NCBI GenBank assembly: GCA_021014325.1
Contig: JAJGQC010000661.1
Coordinates: 186,001 to 250,000, forward strand
Length of the DNA stretch: 64,000 bases
Reading direction: 5' to 3'
DNA from: Plazaster borealis
Taxonomy: Eukaryota; Echinodermata; Asteroidea; Forcipulatida; Labidiasteridae
Shown: one piece after another, positions 34,544-45,459 of the stretch
Position numbering within the stretch: position 1 is the first letter of the stretch
Layout of the letters: every line of letters starts with the position of its first letter
Made by a program: the position numbers and the translations under genes
The notes under the pieces: generated by a model
What the model was told of the DNA's origin: nothing
Databases searched by the model: none
The model's input: the letters and a program-made list of their open reading frames with translations, nothing else

Positions 34544-35883
34544 GCGTCTTGCTGAAAATATCAATCCGGTCTTGTTGTAAGAGACACGATGTAGGCCGTG
34601 TAATCATACTAGCAGATGGCTGAATATAAAATTTATCATGGAGTAGACTGCTTGCAATGTCCAGGGCAGTGTATACGCCCATGGCTTTGTGCTGATATTC
34701 ATCGTTCAAGTACATCCAGGAAATGGCAAAATAACGTTAGAGCGCTCAGCGTGTAAAGAGTGGGAGGGTCGGCGTACAAATTACAGAATTAATCTAAGGT
34801 CGATCTGAGCACTTTGAAAAATTTTCGTCTCCAATCACGCTGAGATTCAAAGTAGCAGCAGATGTAGCATGCGTTTTAGTCCACTTGTCCGGCTTTTACA
34901 CTAATGTAATAACGGCATGGGCGAAAAACATGGGGGGGACATTTGATATTGTGTCCCCCACCCTTGAAAACTTGGGGGGGACATGTCCCCCTGTTCCCCC
35001 CTATATGACGCCCATGGTCATGGTGTATACCCATAGTGCAAGGACTGTTTGGCTTACACTACATTTGCCAACAATTTTTGAGAAACCTTTGAAATCTTAT
35101 ACTCTAGTCCAACTTCCAGCAGCAATCCCAGCATGACCAAAACAAGACCATTTCAAAACAGTCTCGTGTTAATTATGTTCGCTTTTAGCACCTCCTCTGT
35201 TCGTTCAACTCGAAGTTTGACACAGCACAACAAAGATCGGTTTATTGGAATACATGTTTTTACCGTATGCGGCAAACAAAGAAACACCCCAATTATCAAA
35301 CAAACAAACAATGATCGTTCTAGCAATAACAGTGCGGCCACTTCGATTTGTCTTTGTTTATTTTCAACTAATTGTTTTCAGTAGTGTTGCATAGTCTGCG
35401 CTCTGCCAGAAAAGAGCTAGCCTGGTACATGTTTCCACTTTCCAGTGATTGTTGCCGATTGCAATGATTACAAGGAGGGCAAGCGGGCCATAGAGAATTT
35501 GTATGATCGATATTTCCGAAAATTAGTAATAAAGCTGATAATTATTTAGAAATTATTACTGGAAGATTTACACATTCCATTGGGACAAAAAATAGCGATG
35601 TGTTTAGTTCTGCGTTTGTTATTGCTTTATTTTGGACTGGGTGAAGTATCAATTGTTATTAGTCCATTCTGGAATGTTTGCGTCCTCATTTTTTCAAAGA
35701 GTTTTTCGGTTTATCATAAGGTTCCAATTGATCAACTGTGCTGTTGGGGTCACCCTATATGATTGTAAATATAATTTCAAAATGCAAACAATCAAAGTAG
35801 GCCCCACTGAAATTTTCAAACCGCGGCTTGTACATCCGGAGCCACGGCATATACTGGCCAAAAATAGAATTATGCACATAGCA
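34544..35883. other. No gene; one short CATGGGCG MITE
   Basis: 34916-35016 is bounded by CATGGGCG and CGCCCATG with G-rich and C-rich inner parts (GGGGGGACAT and ATGTCCCCC), which looks like a 101-bp MITE. The remaining sequence has only short frames without family resemblance. Confidence 0.5.
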
Positions 35884-36260
35884 CGGGAAAAAATAATCTT
35901 TTAGAGCAGAAACAGGTAACTGGCCTAATTAATTGTATCAAATACATTGACGACTGGTGCCCCACTTTTTTTCGCCTTGCAATGAAATTGGCTAAGCAGT
36001 ATATTCTGCTAACAGCTCTATGAAATTGGGACCAGTGAGTCGGTGATCCCTGGCCTGTCCCACGCATGGGCAATTAAAAACAATAATAATAATACAAACA
36101 TTTGGAAAACTGGGCCCAAATTTATACAGCCTGTAAGCAAAAACAAATCAGTACAGAAAAATCTTGCTGAGCAAAAACAGGTTACCAGCCAAAATTCCAT
36201 ATAGTTTATACTGTTACCACTCAGGTTTTGCTTAGCAAAAATATTTGCCAAGCAGATTCT
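35884..36260. mobile_element. Two partial GGGCCC-type MITEs
   Basis: 35884-36032 ends in CTCTATGAAATTGGGACCAG (right end). 36106-36260 begins CTGGGCCCAAATTTATACAG (left end) and contains AGGTTACCAGCCAAAATTCC, as in the complete copy at 61207-61401. Each lacks the opposite terminus. Confidence 0.65.
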
Positions 36261-37151
36261 TTTTGTTTTACGAAAGTAAATGAGCCAAGCTAGCTAAAAT
36301 CAAAGAAATGAATTAAGTTCACACAGTTTTCTGTTAGTGTTTATAACAAAATATTACAACCATTATCCAACATGAATTATTATTATATATATTTTTTTAA
36401 CTCTTGGGTTTGCGGTAGATGGTTTTTCAACCAAAATTGGAGGCTTCGAGAGAAGTTTCACGTCGTTTTGCCAGACGTCTTAATAGCTTCTTTCGTAAGT
36501 TTAGATTGAGGCTGCCATTAAGACTTTTAATAATTATTTTCATAATATATTCAGGAACTGCCCATAGTTATTATTTCACAAAAGTCTGAATAAATAAACT
36601 CAACAAAATAATAACTTGCACATGCACCATCATCCAAGACATGTGCGTGCATCCCACAGACATTATCCTTTTTTATTTATTTATGGAGTGCGCCCTCTGT
36701 AGCTCAGTTTTTGGTAGCTGGTAAATAAAGAGGGAATTTTGACGTTGATTTGTTTTCATCTGAAAACTTCAGACAAAATGTCTCCTTCAAGCCCATCCAT
36801 GGGCTTCATGTAAGCGTGGCTGTTCATCAGAGGCTGGCAGGAGCTCTCAAGGTATGTTTTAGAGTGATATATTTAGAAACAAGCATTTCCTGGTCCTTTT
36901 ATTCTGTTTGCATGTTTTGATGTTTACCAATACCAATCCATGGAGATTTATTAACGAGTAGTTTGCCTGGTACCATATGGGTACGGTAGTGCTTGTAAGC
37001 CTTGAATCTAGCTGTCAGCGCTGGTGTTTATCTTATTATTTAAAGTTCATAGAAACACAGCCTCCTTCTAACCTTAATCTCAATCTCCAATTATCAAGCT
37101 CCTTTCCCATTAACTCAAGCCAATAAATCACCCCTGTGGTTAGCCCTGGGT
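36261..37151. other. No gene recognised; one donor-like site
   Basis: Near 36790-36855 a short frame ends at GCTCTCAAG|GTATGTTTT, a good 5' splice site, but no partner exon is evident. An inverted AGAGGGCGC motif lies near 36693. Confidence 0.4.
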
Positions 37152-37181
37152 AGGACGTCAGTCAGTGTACACTGACGTCCT
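37152..37181. repeat. Perfect 11-bp-arm palindrome
   Basis: AGGACGTCAGT and ACTGACGTCCT are exact inverse copies separated by 8 bp, each with a GACGTC core. It could be a hairpin or dimeric factor site. Confidence 0.7.
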
Positions 37182-37404
37182 GGGTATAAAGCGCCTCTAC
37201 AATGCAAACATATTTTGAAGTAATGTTTTTTTATAATTTTACCTGATTTAAGAAGCTGAAATTCCGTTAATATATTCTTTATGTCCGTAACTCACTATTG
37301 ATGGGTCCAACAATAACAATTTCGTCCACGAATGACAGTATTCTAGCTAATAAGTCCGAGTTGTGCACTACCGTTTTTATCATCATGTACCAATTGACTG
37401 TGTA

Positions 37405-37560
37405 GGCTAAGGCGCGCATGCGCGACATGCATATTGCATAGCAACCTGACCGACTTCCGCGTTAAATTTGCGCCCCCTCTAAGTAAGACTGCGCCCTCTA
37501 TCGTGGTTGCTATGCAAAGGACGCACATGCGCTGAAGCATTCACGTCTTGTCAGTTTCGG
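37405..37560. promoter_or_regulatory. CpG-rich promoter-like segment with NRF1 and X-box-type sites
   Basis: GCGCATGCGC at 37414-37423 is the NRF1 consensus core. A perfect 13-bp inverted pair, TTGCATAGCAACC (37434-37446) and GGTTGCTATGCAA (37505-37517), resembles RFX X-box half-sites. Two GCGCC(C)CCTCT motifs lie between them. NRF1 plus X-box is common at animal housekeeping and ciliary gene promoters. A short stretch after it ends in a donor-like CTCAAAAAG|GTAAAA (37699). No downstream coding exon was confirmed. Confidence 0.4.
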
Positions 37561-37710
37561 CCTGTCGCCGAGAATGCATAAAATTTCCATTTTATTTTCA
37601 CAATAATGTCATCCAAGGATAAAATTGGCAATTCAGAATAGAGCAGGCGTAAGGTTCAGGACACAAGGAACATGTGAGTCAAGTTTCAGCTTCCTCAAAA
37701 AGGTAAAAAT

Positions 37711-37953
37711 ATGATAAAAAATGGTTATAAATTTTTTTGCAATGGTACGGGACCTTTATACCCTGGACTCCGTCGCGTTGTATGCAATGGAGGAGTCCAA
37801 CCTGGGCTACCCTGTGGTATGCACACCTATACCTGCAGTGATACGGCCCATGGATGGGCCATGCATGCACTGACAATAGAGATGTCCTTGCTCTATGCAC
37901 TGACCACCACCATTATCTGGTCAGTGACCAAGCTTTTCAAATCCCCTATATAA
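37711..37953 (+). other. Open frame of 80 codons, no known family
   Basis: The frame has several Cys (CNGTGP, VCNGG, GLPCGMH) and lies just downstream of the promoter-like segment. I see no signal peptide, domain or good splice acceptor, and do not recognise a family. It is listed only because of its position. It may be chance. Confidence 0.15.
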
Positions 37954-38331
37954 TGTCCTCAGTTTCTTCCTTAGATTATTCTCTAATGATCTGTTCTTAC
38001 GACAGACGATCTGGTTAGCCAAGTGCAACATTGTGCGCTGTGGCCCAATCCAGTCTTTTTCTTCTACCTCTTTTGGAACTCCTTCTTTTAGAACTTCAGC
38101 CCAGGAGTAAACTTAATAAAATTCCTGATTTAGCCAAGCACAAAAGACGGGTAGTTTATCTCTATTGTGTCTTGTCTGCATATATAATACCTGCTACATG
38201 CACTTTGCTAGATTCAGACATTTATGATGCATAATAAGAGAGACAGGACTCTTTGAGTCACGGTGTAACAAAGACACCAGTGTCACGGTTATGCGTAAAA
38301 CTGTCGGCCTTTACTGCTTGGCCAACGTTTG

Positions 38332-38497
38332 AAGGTTTTCATTGAAAATAGCTGAATTACAGTATACCAATAATGTTTACATATTACCCTTTGAAATTTA
38401 AATTTTCAATGAAAACCTACTAATTTATGGCAAAACAAGTCACAAGTTTCACACTTCACACTGTAACTGAGACACCGGTGTCTCCGTTACAGTGTGA
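38332..38497. repeat. Hairpin and 42-bp near-perfect palindrome
   Basis: GGTTTTCATTGAAAAT (about 38333) and ATTTTCAATGAAAACC (about 38402) form one inverted pair. 38456-38497 is a 42-bp palindrome centred on ACACCGGTGT with outer arms TCACACTGTAAC and GTTACAGTGTGA and only one mismatched pair. A degenerate relative lies at about 38255-38290. Confidence 0.7.
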
Positions 38498-39041
38498 TGG
38501 ATAGTTTTGGATCGTATATGAAAACAAAAAATCTGATTCGAGAAATTGAAGTTATACATTAAACGTATGAGCTATCCCCACCACTAACATGCAAAGAATA
38601 TAGAAAGTACATTATCTTTTGAGAAATAACACTATGTCCTGCTTTGGCCCCTACTTTATGGAAAGACCCATATCTCTGTTGATACCGACCAGCTCGTAGC
38701 CCATATTTTACAGGGTTACAGTAGTACGCAATGACACTTAGTCACTAAAGTTAGTCATAAAATTGCACTGTACTGTGACATGGTGACACCATGGAGCAAT
38801 GGATACACCGAGTCACTGACACTTTGTGACAGTTGAGTTGTACAGTCATTTTTAGTTTACATTCATAGTACAAATAATAAAATAAGGAAACCCTTTCCTC
38901 CACGATTGTTCATGTGTCAAAGTGACAGGATAACAAAAAAATTCTTTAGTTTTGTATACTTATCGTGTAAATTTACTCTATCTTCTGATGACTGGCACCA
39001 CAAACAAAGATATTGTCTAAATGGGAGACCACCAATATTAG

Positions 39042-39111
39042 GGCTAGATAGCTCAGTTGGTAGAGCGACGACCATTAATCTGAGGTCACGGGCTCAAGTC
39101 CCGCTCTAGTC
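39042..39111 (+). tRNA. tRNA-like sequence, possibly a SINE head
   Basis: The acceptor stem GGCTAGA pairs with TCTAGTC with one wobble. The D arm GCTCAGTTGGTAGAGC is canonical and the T arm is CGGGCTCAAGTCCCG. The anticodon region (GACCATTAATCTGAGGTC) does not give a standard 5-bp stem and the total is only 70 nt. It is therefore more likely a tRNA pseudogene or SINE head than a functional tRNA. Confidence 0.45.
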
Positions 39112-39232
39112 AATTTTTCTTTGTTCAACCCCAAATTATCTATTTAGTACGTAGTAGAGTTAAGTGTAAGAACATTCATTTCCTGGTCTAATATTGAATT
39201 TATGCACCATCTCTTGTTCGAGCAAATGGCAG

Positions 39233-39389
39233 TTTTGTTTGTTTGTTTGTTTGTTTGTTTGTTTGTTTGTTTGTTTGTTTCGAACACCTGTTGTCATCTG
39301 TGACTCAGTGCTCGAACTTCCTCGCACCTTTAAATTAAGAAGTGTTTTGTCAAGTACGAGCACCGAGTCGCAGATGGCAATGAGTGTTC
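39233..39389. repeat. GTTT microsatellite and adjoining hairpin
   Basis: About eleven GTTT repeats are followed by a 108-bp foldback (39282-39389). Its arms of about 38 bp, GAACACCTGTTGTCATCTGT and the inverse of GCAGATGGCAATGAGTGTTC, match at roughly 31 positions. It may be a tiny MITE. Confidence 0.6.
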
Positions 39390-39428
39390 AATATATTTTA
39401 AAACAAATCTGATCAAGATGGCGCATAT

Positions 39429-39971
39429 CGTCACAGTTTTCTTGAAGAGCCACATATTTTGGGGGATCAAAAGGCATGATTGAGATTTAGGATTTACACT
39501 GCGCTTAGCTTGAACTGCAAAATGCAATGTATCTGTAATAAAGCCAGGGTTTACAGGTTTTTTTACATCTCATATGGTTCTGTAGAAGTAAATAACCTCT
39601 TCTTATCTAACTAATTTCTTTTAAAATATTGGCTGATTGCTAATTGCTATTAATATTTTGTCCATATTGAAACCTCAAAAGTGAGATGACCTACCTTAAA
39701 AACACCCTGAATAATGTGTTTTTACATCCTAGGAAAGGGACGTGCATCTCACACATGATCATGCGCCCACTGACATACGTGGCTCATTGTGAAACCCGAA
39801 AAACGATTTGACCTACATCTGCGCTCATCTGTTGCAATGAATCACGTGCATCTTTGGGGATATGCGGCTCCTCATGAGAACACAAAATGCAATTATTGAG
39901 ACATACACTCCTTCCTGTATTCATCAATAATTTGTCATATTATTTATGTGGCTCTTCGTTAGGGGGTGACG
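39429..39971. mobile_element. TTTTCACGAA-family TIR element, 4-bp TSD
   Basis: Ends CGTCACAGTTTTCTTGAAGA and GCTCTTCGTTAGGGGGTGACG are imperfect inverted repeats like those at 12854-13599. The tetranucleotide ATAT flanks both sides (39425-39428 and 39972-39975). Inner degenerate motifs (GGCTCATTGTGAAA, GGCTCCTCATGAGAAC) occur near 39781 and 39868. Older and more diverged than the 12.8-kb copy. Confidence 0.7.
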
Positions 39972-39975
39972 ATAT

Positions 39976-40775
39976 TAATCTTTAAAGTAATTTGTAATTA
40001 CCAAGTTGATCACTATCATTTCACTCAGCATTATAATGACTGCATCGAGACTGTATGTATCACTATCAGTCCACTGTATTCAGTACGTCTCAATGGCTAC
40101 AAAGTTAAAGTGATTAGTTAGTTGTCTCTGCTTATGGTAGATTTTTCCATATATTGCTCATATTGTAAGCCAAAATTATAGCTCCAAACAGAGTGTTTGG
40201 AGTCCCCACATAAAACTTAGTTGGCCACCACCCCCCCCCCCCCAATACCCTAATGGCAAAATCTGCCATTCCTTATCCTCTGACCCAGATCTACACTGAG
40301 TGCTTTTATTGTCTTCACTTGAGCGATACTTGTTTATTTATCAGCCAGCACCGGTACCAATATTAACTGTTACACTATGCCCCCTTTTCGGCCATGGCTG
40401 TGGCTTGGCTCTGGCTTAGGCTTAATCCACTTATTTGAAACCCTATACCGAAAGTGCACGTTTTCAAAATAACTGACAGAGTCTAAGACAGAACACAAGC
40501 TGAAGCTGTGGTTTTGAAAAGGGCCTAGATGTTAAAGTCTGAGTAAAGCGGATCCTACTACTAAGGGTCGATCTTGCAGTGCTTTTATTCCCAGTCATTG
40601 ATGTTAATAATCTCGGCTCCATACTTCCTAACTGCTGCCCTTTAGTGGTCAGGTACGTCAACATTTAATTCACTGCAACTGAGATAATTGTGTTCAATCT
40701 TTTTTGTTACAAAATGCAGCAACATGACAGAGAGAGGATGGTGTTCAACATGGATGATGTCCCAAATTCATTGAG
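39976..40775. other. No gene recognised
   Basis: Mixed sequence with a C-run at about 40230. Short frames only. Confidence 0.5.
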
Positions 40776-41727
40776 GTAACTTACTCTGTGGTATGGAAGG
40801 AGACCAAGATGACCCCTTGAAGACAAGTTGACTTACTCTGTGGTATGGAAGGAGACTAAGATGACCCCTTGAGATCAAGTTGACTTACTCTGTGGTATGG
40901 AAGGAGACCAAGATGACCCCTTGAGGTCAAGTTGACTTACTCTGTGGTATGGAAGGAGACTAAGATGACCCCTTGAGGTCAGGTTGACTTGCTCTGTGGT
41001 ATGGAAGGAGACTAAGATGACCCATTGAGGTCAAGCTGACTTACTCTGTGGTATGGAAAGAGATCAAGATGACCCCTTGAGGTCAAGTTGACTTACCCTG
41101 TGGTATAGGAGACTAAGATGACCCCTTGAGGTCAAGTTGACTTGCTCTGTGGTATGGAAGGAGACTAAGATGACCCATTGAGGTCAAGCTGACTTACTCT
41201 GTGGTATGGAAGGAGACTAAGATGACCCATTGAGGTCAAGCTGACTTACTCTGTGGTATGGAAAGAGACCAAGATGACCCCTTGAGGTCAAGTTGACTTA
41301 CCCTGTGGTATGGAAGGAGACCAAAGATGACCCCTTGATGTCAAGTTGACTTACTCTGTGGTATGGAAGGAGACCAAGATGACCCCTTGAGGTCAAGTTG
41401 ACTTACTCTGTGGTATGGAGGAGACTAAGATGACCCATTGAGGTCAAGCTGACTTACTCTGTGGTATGGAAAGAGACCAAGATGACCCCTTGAGGTCAAG
41501 TTGACTTACCCTGTGGTATGGAAGGAGACCAAAGATGACCCCTTGAGGTCAAGTTGACTTACTCTGTGGTATGGAAGGAGACCAAGATGACCCCTTGAAG
41601 TGAAGTTGACTTACTCTGTGGTATGGAAGGAGACCAAGATGACCCCTTGAGGTAACATGGACTTAACTCTGTGGTATGAAAAGAGACCAAGATGACCCCT
41701 TGAGGTCAAGTTGACTTACTCTTTGGT
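40776..41727 (+). repeat. 52-bp minisatellite, about 18 copies
   Basis: Unit TTGACTTACTCTGTGGTATG + GAAGGAGACCAAGATGACCC + CTTGAGGTCAAG, with small variants (ACC/ACT before AAGATG; CCCTTG/CCATTG; GGAAAGAGA). Some adjacent variants recur together, suggesting duplication of several units at once. Each unit has TGACCC and AGGTCA separated by 4 bp. Confidence 0.9.
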
Positions 41728-42242
41728 ACACATAAAAAATTTCTGGAAAAAATAGATCATATTTTTATTTTTCTAGGTCAAGCGCTATTTGTTTGTTTTA
41801 CTTTGAAAATGCTCAAATTTCTCTCAAAATTACCTTTAGTTATTTAACACAAAATGTGGTTAGTTTTCTTCAGTTTTTCAAACAAATTTCAATTTGTTTA
41901 CACAATGTTTTAAAGTTTAATTATAAACATCCAATAATTGTTTTACTTAGGATTTTTTGTACAGCTTGCTGGCAGTCCTGGGAGATTTCAATTAAAGGTC
42001 ATGCTATATCTACAGAACAAAGATCTCCAGAATGAACATCTTTTTTATCATCTATATGGTAAGTAAATATAAAAGCAATAATGAATATTGGATGCTTATG
42101 GGTGCATCGTTGCAGAAGATAATTATCAGGTGAAATCTATTCTCTATCATCACAAGGTGAAGGAAAAGCCAGATTTCATTGAGCAATTGTATTCAGCGAC
42201 AAATCCGAACGAAATACATTGAATATTTGTTTTACATGTATA
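41728..42242. other. No gene recognised
   Basis: AT-rich. The 80-codon frame at 41793-42035 is not recognisable and starts in low-complexity sequence. Confidence 0.5.
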
Positions 42243-43061
42243 CAGGGTGTCTCAAAAAAAAGGTAATCCTACTGTAAAGGGTTTTTATGGCCAGACTATA
42301 TGTTTACCAGCAGAAAGCATGGCATCATCTTAAAGCCGAAGCCTTGTGCTTTTCAATGATACCTTGGGTTACATTCCAGGGTCACGCATAATGGAGCACC
42401 ACTGTCTTGAAGTTGTGGTGCAAAAATGCAGTTGGTTCACTTTCCTGCTGAACAAAATCGACACAGATTCATGTTTTTATTCATGGATTTTATTCATGGA
42501 TTTTATTCACGATCACTATGAGTAAAAAACGGCAGAAGTTTCTGATTTTCTCTCATGGGCCACGACCCTCCACATGTCCACCTCCCTCTCCAAGCACAGT
42601 TGAAATCAACGGCGCATGTCGTCAACAGATCGTCTCATGGTACGTTGATCTTGTCGCAAAATGTCCACCTCACGATGAATTCTGTCACGCAAATCCTGCA
42701 AGTTGTTTGGAGGGGTGCTGAAAACTTTGTTCTTCAAATGACCACACAAACTTCTGGTTTCATACCATTTCTTAACCACAAAGATTCTCTGTTCTGCCGT
42801 TACCTGAACCATTGTGTCAACCTGAGGTTTACACCTGAAGGCCAGAATGACATGGGTTCAAAAGTGAACCAACTGCATTTTTGCACCACAACTTCAAGAC
42901 AGTGGTGCTCCATGATGAGTGACCCTGGAATGTAACCCAAGGTATCATTGAAAAGCACAAGGCTTCGGCTTTAAGACGATGCCATGCTTTCTGCTGGTAA
43001 ACATATAGTCTGGCCATAAAAACCCTTTACAGTAGGATTACCTTTTTATTGAGACACCCTG
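42243..43061. mobile_element. Internally deleted mariner-like element with long TIRs
   Basis: The ends CAGGGTGTCTCAA and TTGAGACACCCTG (with an A-run difference) sit between TA dinucleotides, the Tc1/mariner target. The inverted arms extend about 200 bp (TAAAGGGTTTTTATGGCCAG; CAGCAGAAAGCATGGCATC). Between them lies a minus-strand transposase remnant. Arms this long are unusual for mariner and may have formed by duplication of one end. Confidence 0.8.
42606..42812 (-). pseudogene. Mariner-like transposase remnant (N-terminal HTH fused to C-terminal part)
   Basis: A 68-codon frame starts with VTAEQRIFVVKKWYETRS, the first helix-turn-helix style of invertebrate mariner-like transposases. It jumps after about 30 codons to NLQDLRDRIHREVD, which in the family lies near the C-terminus after the DDE/D catalytic core. 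The whole catalytic domain is missing and a TGA interrupts the remaining tail (FQLCLEREV follows in frame). It cannot be active, but partner enzymes could still act on the ends. Confidence 0.7.
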
Positions 43062-43247
43062 TATAACTCACACAATAGAATTTCTGTGTCTCATTCGTGT
43101 TTATTGTGAAAACCTTTTCAAATTACAAGGATCTGAAATCTGGCTTTTCCATTTCATTCTGATCATGAAATGGAAGAGTCCAGGTTTGACCTCGTTATTA
43201 TTTTCTGGGATAATGTACTCGAATGCAACCAAATTTTGAATACTAAC

Positions 43248-43411
43248 CCAGGCCTGGAAGTTCATCATTGGGAGGGCAAGGCCATTTCAATTTTTCAGAG
43301 GGCAGTTCTATTGGACAATCTTAAGGTCAATGGAAAACTTTTGAAGGGGAAACCAGGCCAAGACCAAAGCAACAGAGGCCAAGGCCTCCATGTAATTCCA
43401 GCCCTGTTAAC
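43248..43411. mobile_element. Short hAT-like MITE
   Basis: Begins CAGGCCTGGAAGTTCATC and ends GATGTAATTCCAGCCCTG-like (inverse), the CAGGGCTGGAA form seen in hAT-type MITEs. No clear 8-bp duplication in the flanks. The overlapping 94-codon frame is not a gene. Confidence 0.4.
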
Positions 43412-43654
43412 ATTGCTTTGTCATGAGGTAGCAGACGGCAATCGAGTCGTTTAGGCTAATTGATCCTGTACTATGATAGCTGTAGACATCCAACTTGATA
43501 CACCCATCTTTTTTTCACAATTAAAATCCACATAAAGTCATGAAAAAATAATTTTTATGTATGTTACACCTTTGTAAACTAATTCCTAAAATTAATTAAG
43601 GAAAATAATTATCTAAGATCACTGCTCTTTTTTTACTGGATCAAAACTTCAATA

Positions 43655-43945
43655 CTAACCCAAAGCCTAACCCTAACCTCTTTTTCCAATCTAACCCTAA
43701 CCTCTTTTTCCAATCTAACCCTAACCTCTTTTTCCAATCTAACCCTAACCTCTTTTTCCAATCTAACCCTAACCTCTTTTTCCAATCTAACCCTAACCTC
43801 TTTTTCCAATCTAACCCTAACCTCTTTTTCCAATCTAACCCTAACCCCATTTCTAATCTAACCCTAACCTCTTTTTCAAATCTAACCCTAACCCCATTTC
43901 TAATCTAACCCTAACCCCAATTTCATACCCTAACCCTAACACCAT
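43655..43945 (-). repeat. Telomere-like interstitial minisatellite
   Basis: About eleven units of TCTAACCCTAACCTCTTTTT + CCAA (24 bp), with terminal variants ending in CCCATTTCTAA. Each contains CCCTAACC, part of the animal telomere repeat. The orientation is C-rich on the plus strand. Lys-Arg-Leu-type frames on the minus strand are artefacts. Confidence 0.9.
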
Positions 43946-44284
43946 TTCAAATGGGGTTTTTTTAAACATAAGTTTGTTGCTTTGAGATCTACGATTTTTT
44001 TTTTCAGTTTGAGAAAAAAATAATAAATCTCACTTCGGTTTAAATTTCATAAGATCTTTTTGAGAAACGCAATTTTTTTCAGGACATTATCAGTTTGATG
44101 CCAAGTGAAAGTAGACAAAAATTTGGCCGTGACTGAAACATTTTATTGGGATTAAATGTTGTTTTTACATTATTATGGTTTCATTTTTGTGTGCAGATCT
44201 CATGTGGATCTTTGAAATCTATCGAGTCAAGATGGGAATGCTAATAAGACGAGCGACAAAACAACCCAGCTCTGGGAACATAAG

Positions 44285-44490
44285 CTGGACAGCTGTGTCT
44301 GATTCCCACATGGACAGCAACGTCTGATTCTTACATGGACAGCAACGTCTGATTCCTACATAGACAGTATGATTCCCACATGGACAGTAATATCTGTTCC
44401 TACATGAACAGCAACCCCTTGTTCTTACATGGACAGCAATATCTGTTCTTACATGGACAGCAATGTCTGATTCCTACATGTATGTAAAGA
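44285..44490 (+). repeat. 28-30-bp minisatellite
   Basis: About seven copies of GTCTGATTCC(C/T)ACATGGACA with GCAA(C/T), increasingly variable toward the right end. Confidence 0.8.
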
Positions 44491-44629
44491 GACTCATGTG
44501 AGGCTTATGGTTACCTCAAGAATTATCATCACAAACTTCCGTTATTCAGGAATTTTGTGTAAGAGCATCAGTACATTTGTAAAATTACTTAATAATAGTT
44601 GTTTTAAACCTTTTTGTTAAATCCATTTT

Positions 44630-44712
44630 GCTTGTATTCAGCGCCTTTAGGCAGAACCAATCTGCAACTGTTTGTGCTTTATAAATCTCTCTTTATTATT
44701 ATTATTATTATT
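44630..44712 (+). repeat. LINE or SINE 3' tail
   Basis: TTTGTGCTTTATAAATCTCT followed by a run of TTA triplets has the common 3' end form of invertebrate LINE/SINE pairs. No head or coding part is seen upstream, so it is a severely truncated copy. Confidence 0.5.
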
Positions 44713-45459
44713 ACTCGGTTTGAAAGATGTGCTTAATTTTTCTTTCGTCATTCTTTTATCAGATATGTGTTGAAAAACAATAAATAAGAAAGTTTTTCAT
44801 ATTAGTTATCCGTTTCGAACTTGCATTATCAAATGAAACTCTGAAAGACTTTGAAATGATCCTGTTTAAAACTTTTTTTTATTCTTAAAAGAATTTCCCG
44901 GTATTCATAATCCATGTCATCATTTTTGTCATTCACATCAAAAGGTTAAAATTAATTGATATGCAAAAAAATGACATGTCAATGATTTTCTGATAAAAAC
45001 TTACTGTTGAAGAAACAACCAATATTCTAGGTTTACTTTCAATACTGTTATTAAAGTTATTGATATTATTTTTAAAAATATTGTTAATAAAATGGTAAAC
45101 TTTTAGAATCTAAATTGTCTTTCTGTCTGATTGTCATCTTTTTTGTCATACATGTATTAGTTGAGAGAAATTAATTTGCGAAATGGAACTTTAAAAATGG
45201 GGAAACAAACATGTGCACATTAAAACTGTCCTTTAAAAGTTTTTAAATTTTATTGAATAAAAAAGCAAACAACTAAAAGAATTATGGTGGCCGATACAAT
45301 TCAAAATATAAATAAATAATATCAACAGAGGGCGCCCTATTATTTAGATAGAGTGGTTACCTTTAAGGTGTTTATTTTACCGTGTATTTACATACGTAAG
45401 TGCATCTAATTTCGTTCTAATATTCATCAGGTCCAAAAATGTATGCTCCAACCCGGAAC
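44713..45459. other. No gene recognised
   Basis: AT-rich. One AGAGGGCGCC motif is at 45328-45337. Confidence 0.5.

Noticed and set aside
39042..39111. Functional tRNA gene
   Set aside because: Anticodon stem is irregular and the length short, so it is kept only as a tRNA-like sequence or SINE head.
40776..41727. CRISPR-like array
   Set aside because: Whole units repeat without unique spacers and the context is an animal genome; it is a minisatellite.
43633..43850. Lys-Glu-Val-Arg and Leu-Gly-Leu-Asp repeat proteins
   Set aside because: Translations of the telomere-like minisatellite; two frames are open at once.
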